Counted from the stretch's first letter, positions 25,371 through 34,420 are shown. The stretch: 64,000 nt of DNA from AC-32 sp963719275 (GCA_963719275.1 CAVRBT010000004.1:682001-746000); one strand, 5' to 3'. The notes: a model not told the origin generated them from the sequence alone. Translations and numbers: made by a program.

Positions 25371-26660
25371 ATGGTCAGACTGTTTCGCAGTACCGCAATC
25401 GGCCTGGTGCTGGTTGCGCTCGTGTTCGCCGTGGTCGGCCTCACCGGCGCAGTCGCGTCGGGAGGCAAGGGTAAGCACCACGGCCACCACGGCCATCACG
25501 GCAAGCCCAGCATCACCAGCGAGCCGTTCGGCACCGCTCCGGACGGCACCGCCGTCGACCGCTACACCCTCGACAACGGCAAGGGGATGGTGGTCAAGAT
25601 CCTCACGTACGGCGGCATCGTCCAGGAGCTCTGGGTCCCGGACCGGCGCGGACACTCGTCGAACGTCGTCCTCGGGTTCAAGGACCTCGCGGGCTACACG
25701 GACGGTTTCCAGCAGGGCTACCCGACGAACCCAGACGCTCCGACGCCCAACTCGCCGTACTTCGGCGCCATCATCGGCCGCTACGGCAACCGGATCGCCA
25801 ACGGCACGTTCTCGCTGGACGGCAACACGTACAAGCTCGACACCAACAACGGCCCGAACAGCCTGCACGGCGGCTACCTCGGGTTCGACAAGCAGGTGTG
25901 GGATGCCACGCCGTCCCAGAGCGGCGGCTCGGTGAGCCTGACGATGCATCGTCTCAGCACGGAGGGTGAGGGCTGCGTCCCCTCGCGCACGCCCGGTTGC
26001 ACGGGCTATCCGGGCAACCTCGACGTCACGGTCGTCTACACGCTCACGAAGCACAACGAGCTGAAGATCGACTACCACGCCACGACCGACAAGGCGACGG
26101 TGGTCAACCTGACGAACCACACCTACTGGAACCTCGACGGCGAGGGCACGGGCGACATCTACGACCACGTGCTCTGGCTGAACGCCGACCACTACACGCC
26201 GGTCGACTCGACCCTGATCCCGACCGGCGCGATCGACCCGGTGGCCGGGACGCCGTTCGACTTCACGAGGCCCGAGGCGATCGGCGCCCGCATCCGTGAC
26301 GCCTCGAACCAGCAGATCGAATTCGGCCGCGGGTACGACCACAACTGGGTGCTCAACCGGCCGAACTCGACGGCGCTCGTGCCTGCCGCCAAGGTCTTCG
26401 ACCCGGCGAGCGGGCGCAAGCTCGAGATCGACACGACCGAGCCCGGCGTCCAGTTCTACTCGGGGAACTTCCTCGACGGAACCCTCGCTGGGACGAGCGG
26501 GAAGTTCTACCGGCAGAGCGACGGGTTCGCGCTCGAGACGCAGCACTACCCGGACTCGCCGAATCACGCGAACTTCCCGTCGACCGAGCTCCGGCCCGGT
26601 CAGACGTTCACGTCGCAGACGATCTTCCGCCTGTCGACGTTCCACCACCACCACCGCTGA
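25371..26660 (+). CDS. galM: Secreted aldose 1-epimerase with His-rich spacer
   Basis: This 429-residue mutarotase interconverts sugar anomers. A signal peptide (about residues 1-30, with LVLVALVFAVVGLTGAVASG) is followed by a His-rich spacer containing HHGHHGHHGK, then a complete galactose-mutarotase fold: IVQELWVPDR, FGAIIGRYGNRIANGTFSLD, NSLHGGYLGFDK, NLTNHTYWNL (catalytic His) and GVQFYSGN with Glu near LETQHYPDSPN. The C-terminus is FHHHHR. Most GalM proteins are cytoplasmic, so export suggests extracellular hemicellulose use. The ATG has AAGGAGGAG upstream. It lies 90 bp after araB, possibly with its own promoter. Confidence 0.93.
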   Translation: MVRLFRSTAIGLVLVALVFAVVGLTGAVASGGKGKHHGHHGHHGKPSITSEPFGTAPDGTAVDRYTLDNGKGMVVKILTYGGIVQELWVPDRRGHSSNVVLGFKDLAGYTDGFQQGYPTNPDAPTPNSPYFGAIIGRYGNRIANGTFSLDGNTYKLDTNNGPNSLHGGYLGFDKQVWDATPSQSGGSVSLTMHRLSTEGEGCVPSRTPGCTGYPGNLDVTVVYTLTKHNELKIDYHATTDKATVVNLTNHTYWNLDGEGTGDIYDHVLWLNADHYTPVDSTLIPTGAIDPVAGTPFDFTRPEAIGARIRDASNQQIEFGRGYDHNWVLNRPNSTALVPAAKVFDPASGRKLEIDTTEPGVQFYSGNFLDGTLAGTSGKFYRQSDGFALETQHYPDSPNHANFPSTELRPGQTFTSQTIFRLSTFHHHHR

Positions 26661-26668
26661 TCAGCCGC

Positions 26669-26708
26669 GCGACCCCGCTCGCCGCTTCGTGGCGGCGGGC
26701 GGGGTCGC
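26669..26708. terminator. Bidirectional hairpin terminator between galM and the HAD gene
   Basis: GCGACCCCGC pairs with GCGGGGTCGC, with a further inner stem CGCCGC/GGCGGCG and a TTCGT loop. The hairpin occupies nearly the whole gap between two convergent stops and would serve both strands. There is no long T-tract. Confidence 0.8.
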
Positions 26709-26709
26709 A

Positions 26710-27360
26710 TCAATCGAGCTGCTCGACGATCGTCGTCAGTACGTTCGGGTCGGCGAGCGAGCCGAAGACGGCGTCGGCCTCCAGTTCGACCCCGACGACC
26801 GACGGCACGCCCACCACGAAGAGGCCGGCCGCCCGCGCCGCGGCGACCCCGGGCGGCGAGTCTTCGAGGGCCAGCGAGCCCGCGGGCGCCGCGCCGAGGA
26901 GCTCGCACGCCCGCAGGTAGAGGTCGGGCGCGGGCTTCGGTTCCGCGACGTCCTCGACGCCGATCACGGCCTCGAAGCGGTCGGTGAGGCCGGTGCGGGT
27001 CAGGCCGGCCAGCAGATGGCTTCTCGGCGAGTTGGAAGCGACGGCGACCGGCCAGCGCCCGTCGAGCGCGCCGAGCAGCTCCACCGCACCGGGCCTGGGC
27101 TCGGCGCCGGCCGCGATCTCCTCGAGGGCGAGCGCATACAGCTCAGCGGCGAGCTCCTCGCCTCGCCCGGGAAGCTCGAGCAGCCGCTCGAGGACGCGCG
27201 CTGCGGTCTCGGGCGCCGTGCCGACGAGCGCACGCTTCGCGTCCAGGTCGAACTCGCGGCCGTGGCGCTCGAAGACCGCGACCTCGGCACGGGTCCAGCA
27301 CGGTTCGGTGTCGAGCAGCAGCCCGTCGTTGTCGAACACGATCCCGATGGGCTGAGCCAC
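26710..27360 (-). CDS. HAD-family phosphatase/beta-phosphoglucomutase-like
   Basis: This 216-residue HAD hydrolase of the beta-PGM subgroup has the nucleophile motif VFDNDGLLLDTEP (D-x-D), a helical cap, the serine motif VAVASNSPRSHL and the acidic motif ALEDSPPGVAAARAAG. Typical activity is on sugar phosphates; the actual substrate is unknown. The GTG at 27360 lies 5 bp after ftsY on the same strand, so it is the last gene of the smc-ftsY unit. Confidence 0.88.
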   Translation of the reverse strand: MAQPIGIVFDNDGLLLDTEPCWTRAEVAVFERHGREFDLDAKRALVGTAPETAARVLERLLELPGRGEELAAELYALALEEIAAGAEPRPGAVELLGALDGRWPVAVASNSPRSHLLAGLTRTGLTDRFEAVIGVEDVAEPKPAPDLYLRACELLGAAPAGSLALEDSPPGVAAARAAGLFVVGVPSVVGVELEADAVFGSLADPNVLTTIVEQLD

Positions 27361-27365
27361 GGCGG

Positions 27366-28316
27366 CTAGGACTCGCCTACGAGAGCGCGGGCGAAGTCCT
27401 TCGGGTCGAAGGGCCGCAGGTCGTCGAGGCCCTCGCCGATGCCGATCAGCTTCACCGGCAGCCCGAGCTCGTGGGCGATCGCGATCGCGATCCCGCCCTT
27501 GGCCGAGCCGTCGAGCTTGGTCAGCACGATGCCGCTCACGTCGACCGCCTGGCCGAAGAGCCGTGCCTGCTGGAGGCCGTTCTGACCCGTCGTCGCATCG
27601 ACCACCAGCAGCGTCTCGTGCGGGGCTCCCTCCAGCCGCTGCGCGATCACGCGCCGCACCTTCGCGAGCTCCTCCATCAGGTTCGACTGCGTGTGCAGCC
27701 GTCCCGCCGTGTCGACGACCACGACGTCGCGGCCACGCGACTCGGCCGCCGCAATCGCGTCGAAGGCCACCGCTGCGGGGTCGCCGCCTTTCTCCGAGCC
27801 GACGAAGTCGGCCTTCGCGCGCTGGGCCCAGATCTCGAGCTGCTCCTCGGCCGCGGCGCGGAAGGTGTCCGCGGCCGCCACCAGCACGGTGCGGCCGTGC
27901 TCGGACAGCTTCTGCGCGAGCTTGCCGATCGTCGTCGTCTTGCCGGTGCCGTTCACGCCGACGACGAGGACGACGCTCGGCCGACCTTTGAGGTCGAGGC
28001 GGGCGGGCTCGCCGAACAGCCGCGTGACCTCCTCCTGCAGCGCCTCGCCGAGGTCGGCCGGGTTCCGAGCCTCGAGCCGCTGCACGAGCTCGGCGGTCGC
28101 GGGCACGCCCACGTCGGCGGCGATCAGCGCCTCCTCGAGCCGCTCCCACGAGCCCACGTCGGCCGGGTCGAACGACTCGACCCCGATCTGCTCGGTCAGC
28201 GCGCGCCGGCTGCGGCCCAGCGAGTCGCGGAGCCGGGCGAACATGCCGCCGCCCTGCGCATCCGGCTCGGGCGCAGCGCCGTCCTCTCCGAGCAGCTCCG
28301 ACCAGCTCCGCGGCAC
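27366..28316 (-). CDS. ftsY: Signal recognition particle receptor FtsY
   Basis: This 316-residue SRP GTPase receptor has an N domain after a short acidic leader, then GVNGTGKTTTIGKLA (about 116), AADTFRAAAEEQL, VVVVDTAGRLHTQSNLMEEL (about 192-211) and LTKLDGSAKGGIAIAIA (about 261-277). FDPKDFARAL closes the protein, as in other FtsY. The usual actinobacterial smc-ftsY linkage is preserved, but a decayed gene patch separates them. Confidence 0.97.
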   Translation of the reverse strand: MPRSWSELLGEDGAAPEPDAQGGGMFARLRDSLGRSRRALTEQIGVESFDPADVGSWERLEEALIAADVGVPATAELVQRLEARNPADLGEALQEEVTRLFGEPARLDLKGRPSVVLVVGVNGTGKTTTIGKLAQKLSEHGRTVLVAAADTFRAAAEEQLEIWAQRAKADFVGSEKGGDPAAVAFDAIAAAESRGRDVVVVDTAGRLHTQSNLMEELAKVRRVIAQRLEGAPHETLLVVDATTGQNGLQQARLFGQAVDVSGIVLTKLDGSAKGGIAIAIAHELGLPVKLIGIGEGLDDLRPFDPKDFARALVGES

Positions 28317-28335
28317 GCGCGGACGATAGCGAGCG

Positions 28336-28643
28336 CTATTCGCCCGGGAGGAGCGAGAAGAGCGTCTTGTCGACCCGCCGACCGTCGGGCTTCGGCATCG
28401 ACCGGATCACTCCCTCGCGGGTAGAGCCCGCACGCTCTAGCACACGCTCCGAAGCGGTGTTGCCGACGTTCACGTAGGCCGCGACGCGCGCGAAGGCGGG
28501 CAGATTGCCGGCCTCGCGCAGCTCGGGATCGCCGAACGCCGGCGCAGCGCATCGACGTCGTCGACCGCGGGGAGGCGGAGCATCAGGTCGCCGGCCCGGA
28601 TCCCCTCGGGCGGCACCGACAGGCGTGGCGCCTGTTCCGCCAC
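28336..28643 (-). pseudogene. Degraded GNAT acetyltransferase
   Basis: From GTG 28643 the frame reads GIRAGDLMLRLPAVDDVDAL, a GNAT N-terminus. After a frameshift, another frame gives VAAYVNVGNTASERVLERAG and continues to LFSLLPGE and a stop at 28336, a typical RimJ/RimL-type C-terminus around the conserved asparagine. The central acetyl-CoA-binding part is absent, so the gene has both a frameshift and an internal deletion of roughly 80-100 codons. It is not expected to make an active enzyme. Confidence 0.75.
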
Positions 28644-28647
28644 CCGA

Positions 28648-29836
28648 CTAGTCCCAGGCCTCGAGGACTGGGAACCGGGCGTCGGCGTCGAGGCACGCGG
28701 CGGCGAAGAGCGCCACTCCCAGGTCCCCGGTGAAGAGCGAGTAGCGGCCGTGGCCGGTCTCGGCACGCGTCCGCTCGACCTGGCCGAGCGCGTGGACGGC
28801 GAAGCGGCGGGCTCGCTCGAGCCAGCGCTCGCCGCCGGTCCGCTCGAACGTCTTCAGGAGGGCGAAGCCGTTGCCGGCGGTGCCGTGGCAGATCACGCGC
28901 CCTTCTCCTCCCTATGCGCGCCCGCGCGCCAGGTGAGCTCCGCGCCGGCGAGCAGGAGTTCCTCGTCCAGGTACCGCGAGGCCGTCGCGACGATCCCGGG
29001 TGCGCCGTGGCACCACTGCAGCCGGACCTGGCCGTCTTTGGGGACGAGGCTGCCGCCCGCCACCGCCGGCCACGTGGCGAGGCCGTCCTCGACGATCGCC
29101 TCCTGGCGAGGATCGCCGCCGTCTCGCGCTCGAGCCGCTCACGCAGGTCATCGGCCTGTACAGCGCGTGCACGTTGCCGACGAGTCCGTGCACCGGGCCG
29201 AGGCCGCGGTACTCCCGCCCGTAGAAACGCTGCGTCCAGATGCCGTCGGCGTCGCGGCGAGCGAGCAGCGCGACCGCGCTCTCGCGCCAGGCCTCCTCCC
29301 AACGCCCCTCTCCGGTCGGCTACCCATGACCCGCGCGGCCAGCATCGTCCCGGGCGAGCCCCACATCAGCTCGTCGGCCTCGTTGTCGACGTTCTCGCGG
29401 ATGCGCTGGAGCAGCGTTGCCGCAAGCTCCTCGGTCGGGTGCGAGGCGCCAGGCGACCAGCAGGAGCCCGGTCTCGCCGCCCAGCAGCGAAGACGCGCTC
29501 GGTGACGGCAGCTCGATCTCACCGCCGGAGAGATCCGGCTCGGCTCGCCAGAGCTCGAGCGTTCGACGCGCTGCCGCCGCGAGGTCGATCGCCGTCTCCG
29601 CCGAGCCCGCGCCTGCACAGGACGTCGAGCGCGAGCAGCACGCCGCCGGCTCCGCAGTAGAGATCCTTCAGCGGCGGCGTCGAGTTCCACGCGTCCCACT
29701 CGTTCGCCGGCCAGAGCCGGTCGGGGTCGAAGTGCTCGTCCGCGTCAGCGACGATCGCGGCGATCGCGGTGCGGACGCGCTCCTGCGACCACGGCTCGTC
29801 CGTGAGCGGCTCGAACGCCTCCGGGCGGTAGAGCAC
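28648..29836 (-). pseudogene. Degraded LanC-like (lanthionine synthetase C-like) protein
   Basis: Pieces of a LanC-like alpha-toroid are spread over several frames. The order is VLYRPEAFEPLTDEPWSQER, LKDLYCGAGGVLLALDVLCR, ENVDNEADELMWGSPGTMLA, YRGLGPVHGLVGNVHALYR, LVPKDGQVRLQWCHGAPGIV, ICHGTAGNGFALLKTFERTG and finally YSLFTGDLGVALFAAACLDA. The zinc-site motifs (CHG) can be seen. At least four frameshifts separate the pieces. The original start was probably GTG 29836, now read through from smc. No lantibiotic precursor or LanB/LanM was found nearby. Confidence 0.8.
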
Positions 29837-32440
29837 GGCTACGCCACGGCGGTGGCGGGCTCGTCCCGCGGCAGGCGCCTGCGAAACGATCTGCGAGACG
29901 CCTTCGCCGCCCATCGTCACGCCGTAGAGCACGTCGGCGGCCTCCATCGTCTTCTTCTGGTGCGTGACGACGATGAACTGCGCCGTCTCGGAGTACCGGC
30001 GCAGGAGCTCGACGAAGCGGCCGATGTTCGCGTCGTCGAGGGCGGCCTCGACCTCGTCGAGGAGGTAGAAGGGGCACGGCCGCGCCAGGAAGAGCGCGAA
30101 CAGGAACGAGATCGCGCCGAGCGCCTTCTCGCCGCCCGAGAGCAGCGAGAGCCGCGTCACGCGCTTGCCCGCCGGCCGCAGCTCGACCTCGACCCCCGGC
30201 TCGGCGTCGGGTCCGTCCTCGTCGGGCTCGGTGAGGCGAAGCCGGCCCTGGCCGCCGGGGAAGAGGGTCGCCGCGACCTCTTCGAAGTGCCCGCTCACCG
30301 CGGCGAAGGTCTCGTCGAAGCGGCGCTCGACCGTTTCGGCGAGCTCCGCGCGCAGCTCCTCGAGCTCCTTCAGGCTCGCCTCGAGATCGGCGCGCTGCTC
30401 CGTGAGCTCGGTCAGGCGCTCCTTCTCGCGCTCGTACTCCTCCTTGGCCAGCGGGTTGACCTGGCCGAGCGTCTCGCGCCGGCGCTCCAGCCGCTCGATC
30501 TTCTCGGCGAGCTCCTCGCGATCGTCGCCCTCGGCCCGCTCGGCGCCTGCATCCTCGAGCCGCCGCCGCGCCTCGTCTGCCTCGGCCTCCAGCCGCGCGC
30601 CCTCGACGTCGATGCCCGCGGCACGCTCGCCGGCCTCCGCAGCCGCCCGGCGCACTTCCGCCTCCTCGCCGCCCAGCCTGCGCAGCTCGGCCGCGAGCTC
30701 GCCTGCACGGGTCGCGCCTGCGTCGACGCGCGCCCGCAGCGGCGCCTCGAAGCGCTCCGCCGCCGCGGCTGCGTCCTGCAGCGCCGAAGCGAGGCGTTCA
30801 GCAAGCGCCGCGAGCGGCCCGGTCGGGACCGGCGGCGCCTCGGCCGGGAGCTCATCCGCGCGCCGCTCGAGCTCGTCCGCCTCCTGCGCCAGCGCACGCC
30901 GCCGCGCGTCGAGCTGGAGCAGGACCGCCTCCGCGGTCTCCCCGGCGAACCAGAGCTCGCCGCGCGCTGCATCGAAGCAATGCCCTTCCCGCGTGACGAG
31001 GATGCCGCTCTCCGCCTGCGCGAGCTCGGAAGGCTCGGCAAGCCAGACGTCCTCGAGCAGCTCGGCGACGCGCTCGCCGCCCGGTCGAGCGTGCAAGCGG
31101 GACGACAGCGGCTCCGCCCCGAGCAGCGGCGGCCGAGACGGGCGCCGATCCGCCGCGCCACGCGCCGGGACGAGCACCGCCAAGTCGCCGAGCCCCGCCT
31201 TCCGCGCGCGCTCGACGAGAGCGAGCGCCTCAGGGGTGTCCGCCGCGACCAGCGCCGCCGCACGGGCGCCGAGCGCCGCGGCCGTAGCCCGTTCGTACCC
31301 CGCCTCGACCTCGAGCAGCGACAGTGCCAGCCGCTCGCCTTCCTCGGCGAGCGCCCGTGCGGCGGGCGGGAGGCCTTCGCGCTCCGCGAGCGAGTGCTCG
31401 AGCGCCGCGAGCCGCTGCCGCGCCAGGCGCGCCTTCTCGCGCAGCGCCTCCCGCTCGGGATTCGGGCGCGTGGGCGCCAGCAGCGGCTGAGCGCGAAGCC
31501 GGTCGCAGAGCTCATGGGCCGCATCGCGCCGCAGCTCGAGCCGCTCGGTTGCGCTGCGCAGGCGGTAGAGAGCAGAGGTCGCTCCGTCGCCGCGCCCCGC
31601 TGCCGCAGCAAGCTCCTCCTCGACGCGGTTGCGCTCGGCCAGCAGCGCCTCGAGCCGCTCGGTGGTTCGCCGGCGCTGCAGCGCGGCCGCCGTCCGCCGC
31701 TCCTCGACCTCCGCCAGGCGCTCGTCGATCTCAGCGAGGTCGAGCTGTGCGACGCGGGCCCGCAGTGCGGCGATGTCGCCGCGGAGCTTCTCGGCGCGCT
31801 CGGCCGCGGTGGCCTGCAAGGCGAGCGGCCGCAACCGGCCCTTCACCTCGGCTTCGAGGTCGCGGGCCCGCTCGACCTGGATCTGCACCCGCGCCAGCTT
31901 CAGCTCCGCGCGGTGCCGCCGCTGCTTGAACCTGCCGAGCCCGGCCGCGTCCTCGATCAGCGCTCGCCGCTCCTCCGGCTTGCTCGCGAGGATCTGCTCG
32001 ACCTTTCCCTGGCTGATCACCGAGCCGTGGCTGCCGCCGAGGCCGACGTCCGCCAGCAGCTCGACGAGGTCGGTGCGGCGCACGGGCGCACGATTGATCA
32101 GGTACTGGCCCTCGCCGCCTCGGTGCAGGCGCCGCGCGATCGAGACCTCGCTGAAGTCGAGCTCGGGCAGCCCGCCGTCCTCGTTGTCGAACAGCAGCTC
32201 GACCTCGCAGAAGTCGGCCGCGGGATGGCCCGGCGAGCCCGCGAAGAGCACGTCGTCGGGCTTCTCGGCGCGCAGCTCGCTCGGGCTCAGCGAGCCGGAG
32301 GCCCAGAGCAGCGCGTCGGCCACGTTCGACTTGCCCGAGCCGTTCGGGCCGACGACGACGGCGACGCCAGGCTCCAGGCGAACCTCGACCGGCTCCGGAA
32401 ACGACTTGAAGCCGCGCAGCTTGATCGCACGCAGGTGCAC
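29519..32440 (-). CDS. smc: Chromosome partition protein SMC, fused in frame to LanC-like remnant
   Basis: SMC is the chromosome-compaction ATPase. Present are Walker A VVGPNGSGKSNVADALLWAS at about 28-47, an N-terminal arm, a hinge around residues 340-480, the C-terminal arm, the signature LSLLSGGEKALGAISFLFAL and Walker B FYLLDEVEAALDD. Genuine SMC sequence ends near residue 865 (GVSQIVSQ), shorter than the usual 1100-1200, because both coiled-coil arms are reduced. No stop follows: the frame runs on through about 108 codons of the LanC-like remnant to 29519. All catalytic parts are intact, so the protein is probably functional with an odd tail. Confidence 0.93.
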   Translation of the reverse strand: MHLRAIKLRGFKSFPEPVEVRLEPGVAVVVGPNGSGKSNVADALLWASGSLSPSELRAEKPDDVLFAGSPGHPAADFCEVELLFDNEDGGLPELDFSEVSIARRLHRGGEGQYLINRAPVRRTDLVELLADVGLGGSHGSVISQGKVEQILASKPEERRALIEDAAGLGRFKQRRHRAELKLARVQIQVERARDLEAEVKGRLRPLALQATAAERAEKLRGDIAALRARVAQLDLAEIDERLAEVEERRTAAALQRRRTTERLEALLAERNRVEEELAAAAGRGDGATSALYRLRSATERLELRRDAAHELCDRLRAQPLLAPTRPNPEREALREKARLARQRLAALEHSLAEREGLPPAARALAEEGERLALSLLEVEAGYERATAAALGARAAALVAADTPEALALVERARKAGLGDLAVLVPARGAADRRPSRPPLLGAEPLSSRLHARPGGERVAELLEDVWLAEPSELAQAESGILVTREGHCFDAARGELWFAGETAEAVLLQLDARRRALAQEADELERRADELPAEAPPVPTGPLAALAERLASALQDAAAAAERFEAPLRARVDAGATRAGELAAELRRLGGEEAEVRRAAAEAGERAAGIDVEGARLEAEADEARRRLEDAGAERAEGDDREELAEKIERLERRRETLGQVNPLAKEEYEREKERLTELTEQRADLEASLKELEELRAELAETVERRFDETFAAVSGHFEEVAATLFPGGQGRLRLTEPDEDGPDAEPGVEVELRPAGKRVTRLSLLSGGEKALGAISFLFALFLARPCPFYLLDEVEAALDDANIGRFVELLRRYSETAQFIVVTHQKKTMEAADVLYGVTMGGEGVSQIVSQAPAAGRARHRRGVAVLYRPEAFEPLTDEPWSQERVRTAIAAIVADADEHFDPDRLWPANEWDAWNSTPPLKDLYCGAGGVLLALDVLCRRGLGGDGDRPRGGSASNARALASRAGSLRR

Positions 32441-32471
32441 GCGCGCGGGAGGCTAGCGATGGGCGCGGACG

Positions 32472-33128
32472 CTACGCGGCGGGCGCGAGGCGGTCGAGCG
32501 CCTCGCGGGCGGCGGCCTGCTCTGCCGCTTTCTTCGAACGGCCGCTGCCAACGCCGGCCTCCTCGCCGTCGATCATCGCCGCGCACGTGAAGGTGCGGTC
32601 GTGCGGCGGCCCCTTGACGTCGAGCACGTTGTAGACGACCTGCCGCCCCTGCCGCGCGAGCTCCTCCTGGAGCTCCGTCTTGTGGTCGACGTGGCTCGTC
32701 AGCGCGTACTGGATGCGGCCGTCGAACGCTGCGACCACGGCCTCGCGGATCGACTCGAACCCGTGCTGCAGGTACAGCGCCGCGAGCGAGGCTTCCAGCA
32801 GCGCCGCGAGCACGTTGCGGTTCCGCGACAGGCGCTCGAGCTCCTCCGCCGGCGCGACCTCCTCCCCGCGCTCCGCCAGCCGCTGCCCGAGCCCGAGCTC
32901 GCGCGCGACCACCGAGCACGAGGCGCGCGAGACGACGTGAGAGCGGATCTTCGCCATCCGCCCCTCGGAGAAGTCCGGATAGCGCTCGTACAGGGCCCGC
33001 GCGACCGCCAGCTCCAGCACGCTGTCGCCGAGGAACTCGAGCCGCTCGTACGAGGACGTCCGGTCGGGCGCCCACGAGCTGTGGGTGAAAACGTTCACCA
33101 GCAGCTCTTCCGGCAGACGGTCGATCAA
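32472..33128 (-). CDS. rnc: Ribonuclease III
   Basis: This 218-residue double-strand RNA nuclease processes rRNA precursors. The catalytic domain contains FTHSSW, the signature ERLEFLGDSVLELAVARAL, and the second acidic site ALLEASLAALYL. The C-terminal dsRNA-binding domain (about 148-215) has TELQEELARQ and GSGRSKKAAEQAAAREAL. The start is probably TTG 33128. It lies between acpP and smc in the classic acpP-rnc-smc order. Confidence 0.96.
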   Translation of the reverse strand: MIDRLPEELLVNVFTHSSWAPDRTSSYERLEFLGDSVLELAVARALYERYPDFSEGRMAKIRSHVVSRASCSVVARELGLGQRLAERGEEVAPAEELERLSRNRNVLAALLEASLAALYLQHGFESIREAVVAAFDGRIQYALTSHVDHKTELQEELARQGRQVVYNVLDVKGPPHDRTFTCAAMIDGEEAGVGSGRSKKAAEQAAAREALDRLAPAA

Positions 33129-33165
33129 CCGCGCCAGCTGCTCCGGACTGCCGCTGGGGGCTCTG

Positions 33166-33411
33166 CTACTGGTGCGTTGAGACGTAGTCGACCGCCTGCC
33201 CGACGGTCTGGATCTTCTGCGCGTCCTCGTCCGAGATCTTGATCCCGAACTGGTCCTCCAGCTCCATGATCAACTCCACGAGATCGAGCGAGTCGGCGTC
33301 GAGATCCTGCTGGAAGGAGGCATCTTCGGTGATCTCGTTCTCGTCGACTCCGAGCTGCTCCGTCAGGACTTCCTTGACCCGCTCGAAGACTTCCTCTCGC
33401 GATGCTGCCAT
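33166..33411 (-). CDS. acpP: Acyl carrier protein
   Basis: This 81-residue carrier protein has the phosphopantetheine serine in DLDADSLDLVELIMELEDQF. It carries acyl chains during fatty acid synthesis. The gene lies 6 bp after plsX on the same strand; plsX-acpP-rnc-smc is a standard arrangement. The final residues AVDYVSTHQ form the last helix. Confidence 0.97.
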   Translation of the reverse strand: MAASREEVFERVKEVLTEQLGVDENEITEDASFQQDLDADSLDLVELIMELEDQFGIKISDEDAQKIQTVGQAVDYVSTHQ

Positions 33412-33417
33412 TTCACC

Positions 33418-34416
33418 TCACTTGCCGGGGGGTTCAGAGCGCGCGGATGCTAACACTCTTTCCGGCAGGCGCTGCGCGAGCCTGCCGACCACGTCGTGGT
33501 CGACACCCCGCGCGGCGAGCCGGATCGCGTTCGCGATTGCCCGGTCCGAGGAGTTGCCGTGCGCGATCACCGCGAGGCCGCGCAGGCCGAGGAGGTAGGC
33601 CCCGCCATAGGTGTCGGGATCGAGCCGGTTGCGCATCCCGCGCGCGGCGGGCCGGATCAGCAGACCGCCGACGCGCCCTCGCCGGCTTGCGGTGATCTCT
33701 TCCCGCAGCGCGTCCAGCAGCACCTTGATCGTCCCTTCGAGCAGCTTCAGCACGACGTTGCCGGTGAAGCCGTCGCAGACGACGACGTCGGCCGCGCCGA
33801 GCAGGAGGTCGCGGCTCTCGGTGTTGCCGGCGAAGCGCAGGCCCTCGGCGTCGGCCAGGAGCGCGTGCGCCTCGAGCGTCAGCTGGTTGCCCTTCTCCGC
33901 CTCCTCGCCGATCGAGAGCAGGCGCACCTCGGGGTCGTGGATCTCGAGCACCTCTTCGGCGAAGACCGCGCCCATGTGCGCGAACTGGAGCAGGTGCTCC
34001 GGCCGTGCATCGGCGTTCGCGCCCGAGTCGATCAGCACCGACGGTCCGTGCTTGGATGGGATGACGACCGCGATCGCAGGCCGCGCCACGCCTTTCAGGC
34101 GGCGCAGCTCGACGAAGCATGCCGCCAGCATCGCGCCCGTGTTCCCGGCGGAGACGACCGCCTCGGCCTCGCCCTGGCCGACGGCTCGGCACGCCGCCAC
34201 GAGTGAGCTGTTCGGCTTTGCCCGCACTGCCTCGGCCGGCTTCTCCTCCATCCCGATGCGATCGGGAGCCTCGACGAGGGGCAGCCCGCCCGTGTCCAGC
34301 CCGGCAGGACCGAAGAGGACCGGCTGAATGCCGTCTTGCGCAGCCTCGAGCGCGCCCGCAACGACCTCCTCCGGCGCGCGGTCTCCGCCCAGCGCGTCGA
34401 CGGCCACCCGCGTCAC
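33418..34416 (-). CDS. plsX: Phosphate acyltransferase PlsX
   Basis: PlsX converts acyl-ACP to acyl phosphate, the first step of PlsX/PlsY phospholipid synthesis. The 332-residue protein shows VAVDALGGDRAPEEVVAGAL at the start, VVSAGNTGAMLA near 87-98, DSGANADARPEHLLQFA, and VCDGFTGNVVLKLLEG. The gene follows rpmF by 4 bp and precedes acpP. With fakA and degV at 46892-49886 the window also encodes parts of a fatty-acid kinase route to the same intermediate. Confidence 0.97.
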   Translation of the reverse strand: MTRVAVDALGGDRAPEEVVAGALEAAQDGIQPVLFGPAGLDTGGLPLVEAPDRIGMEEKPAEAVRAKPNSSLVAACRAVGQGEAEAVVSAGNTGAMLAACFVELRRLKGVARPAIAVVIPSKHGPSVLIDSGANADARPEHLLQFAHMGAVFAEEVLEIHDPEVRLLSIGEEAEKGNQLTLEAHALLADAEGLRFAGNTESRDLLLGAADVVVCDGFTGNVVLKLLEGTIKVLLDALREEITASRRGRVGGLLIRPAARGMRNRLDPDTYGGAYLLGLRGLAVIAHGNSSDRAIANAIRLAARGVDHDVVGRLAQRLPERVLASARSEPPGK

Positions 34417-34420
34417 GTGA

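Noticed and set aside
23571..26654. A 1027-codon minus-strand frame opposite araB and galM
   Set aside because: It crosses two well-supported plus-strand genes and their gap; no recognisable domain.
28648..29836. An active lanthipeptide biosynthesis locus
   Set aside because: The LanC-like gene is broken into several frames, and no precursor peptide, LanB, LanM or exporter was seen.
29417..32590. A 1057-codon open frame on the plus strand opposite smc
   Set aside because: It is an antisense shadow caused by high GC; composition is Arg/Leu/Gln-rich with no domain, while the minus strand encodes a clear SMC.
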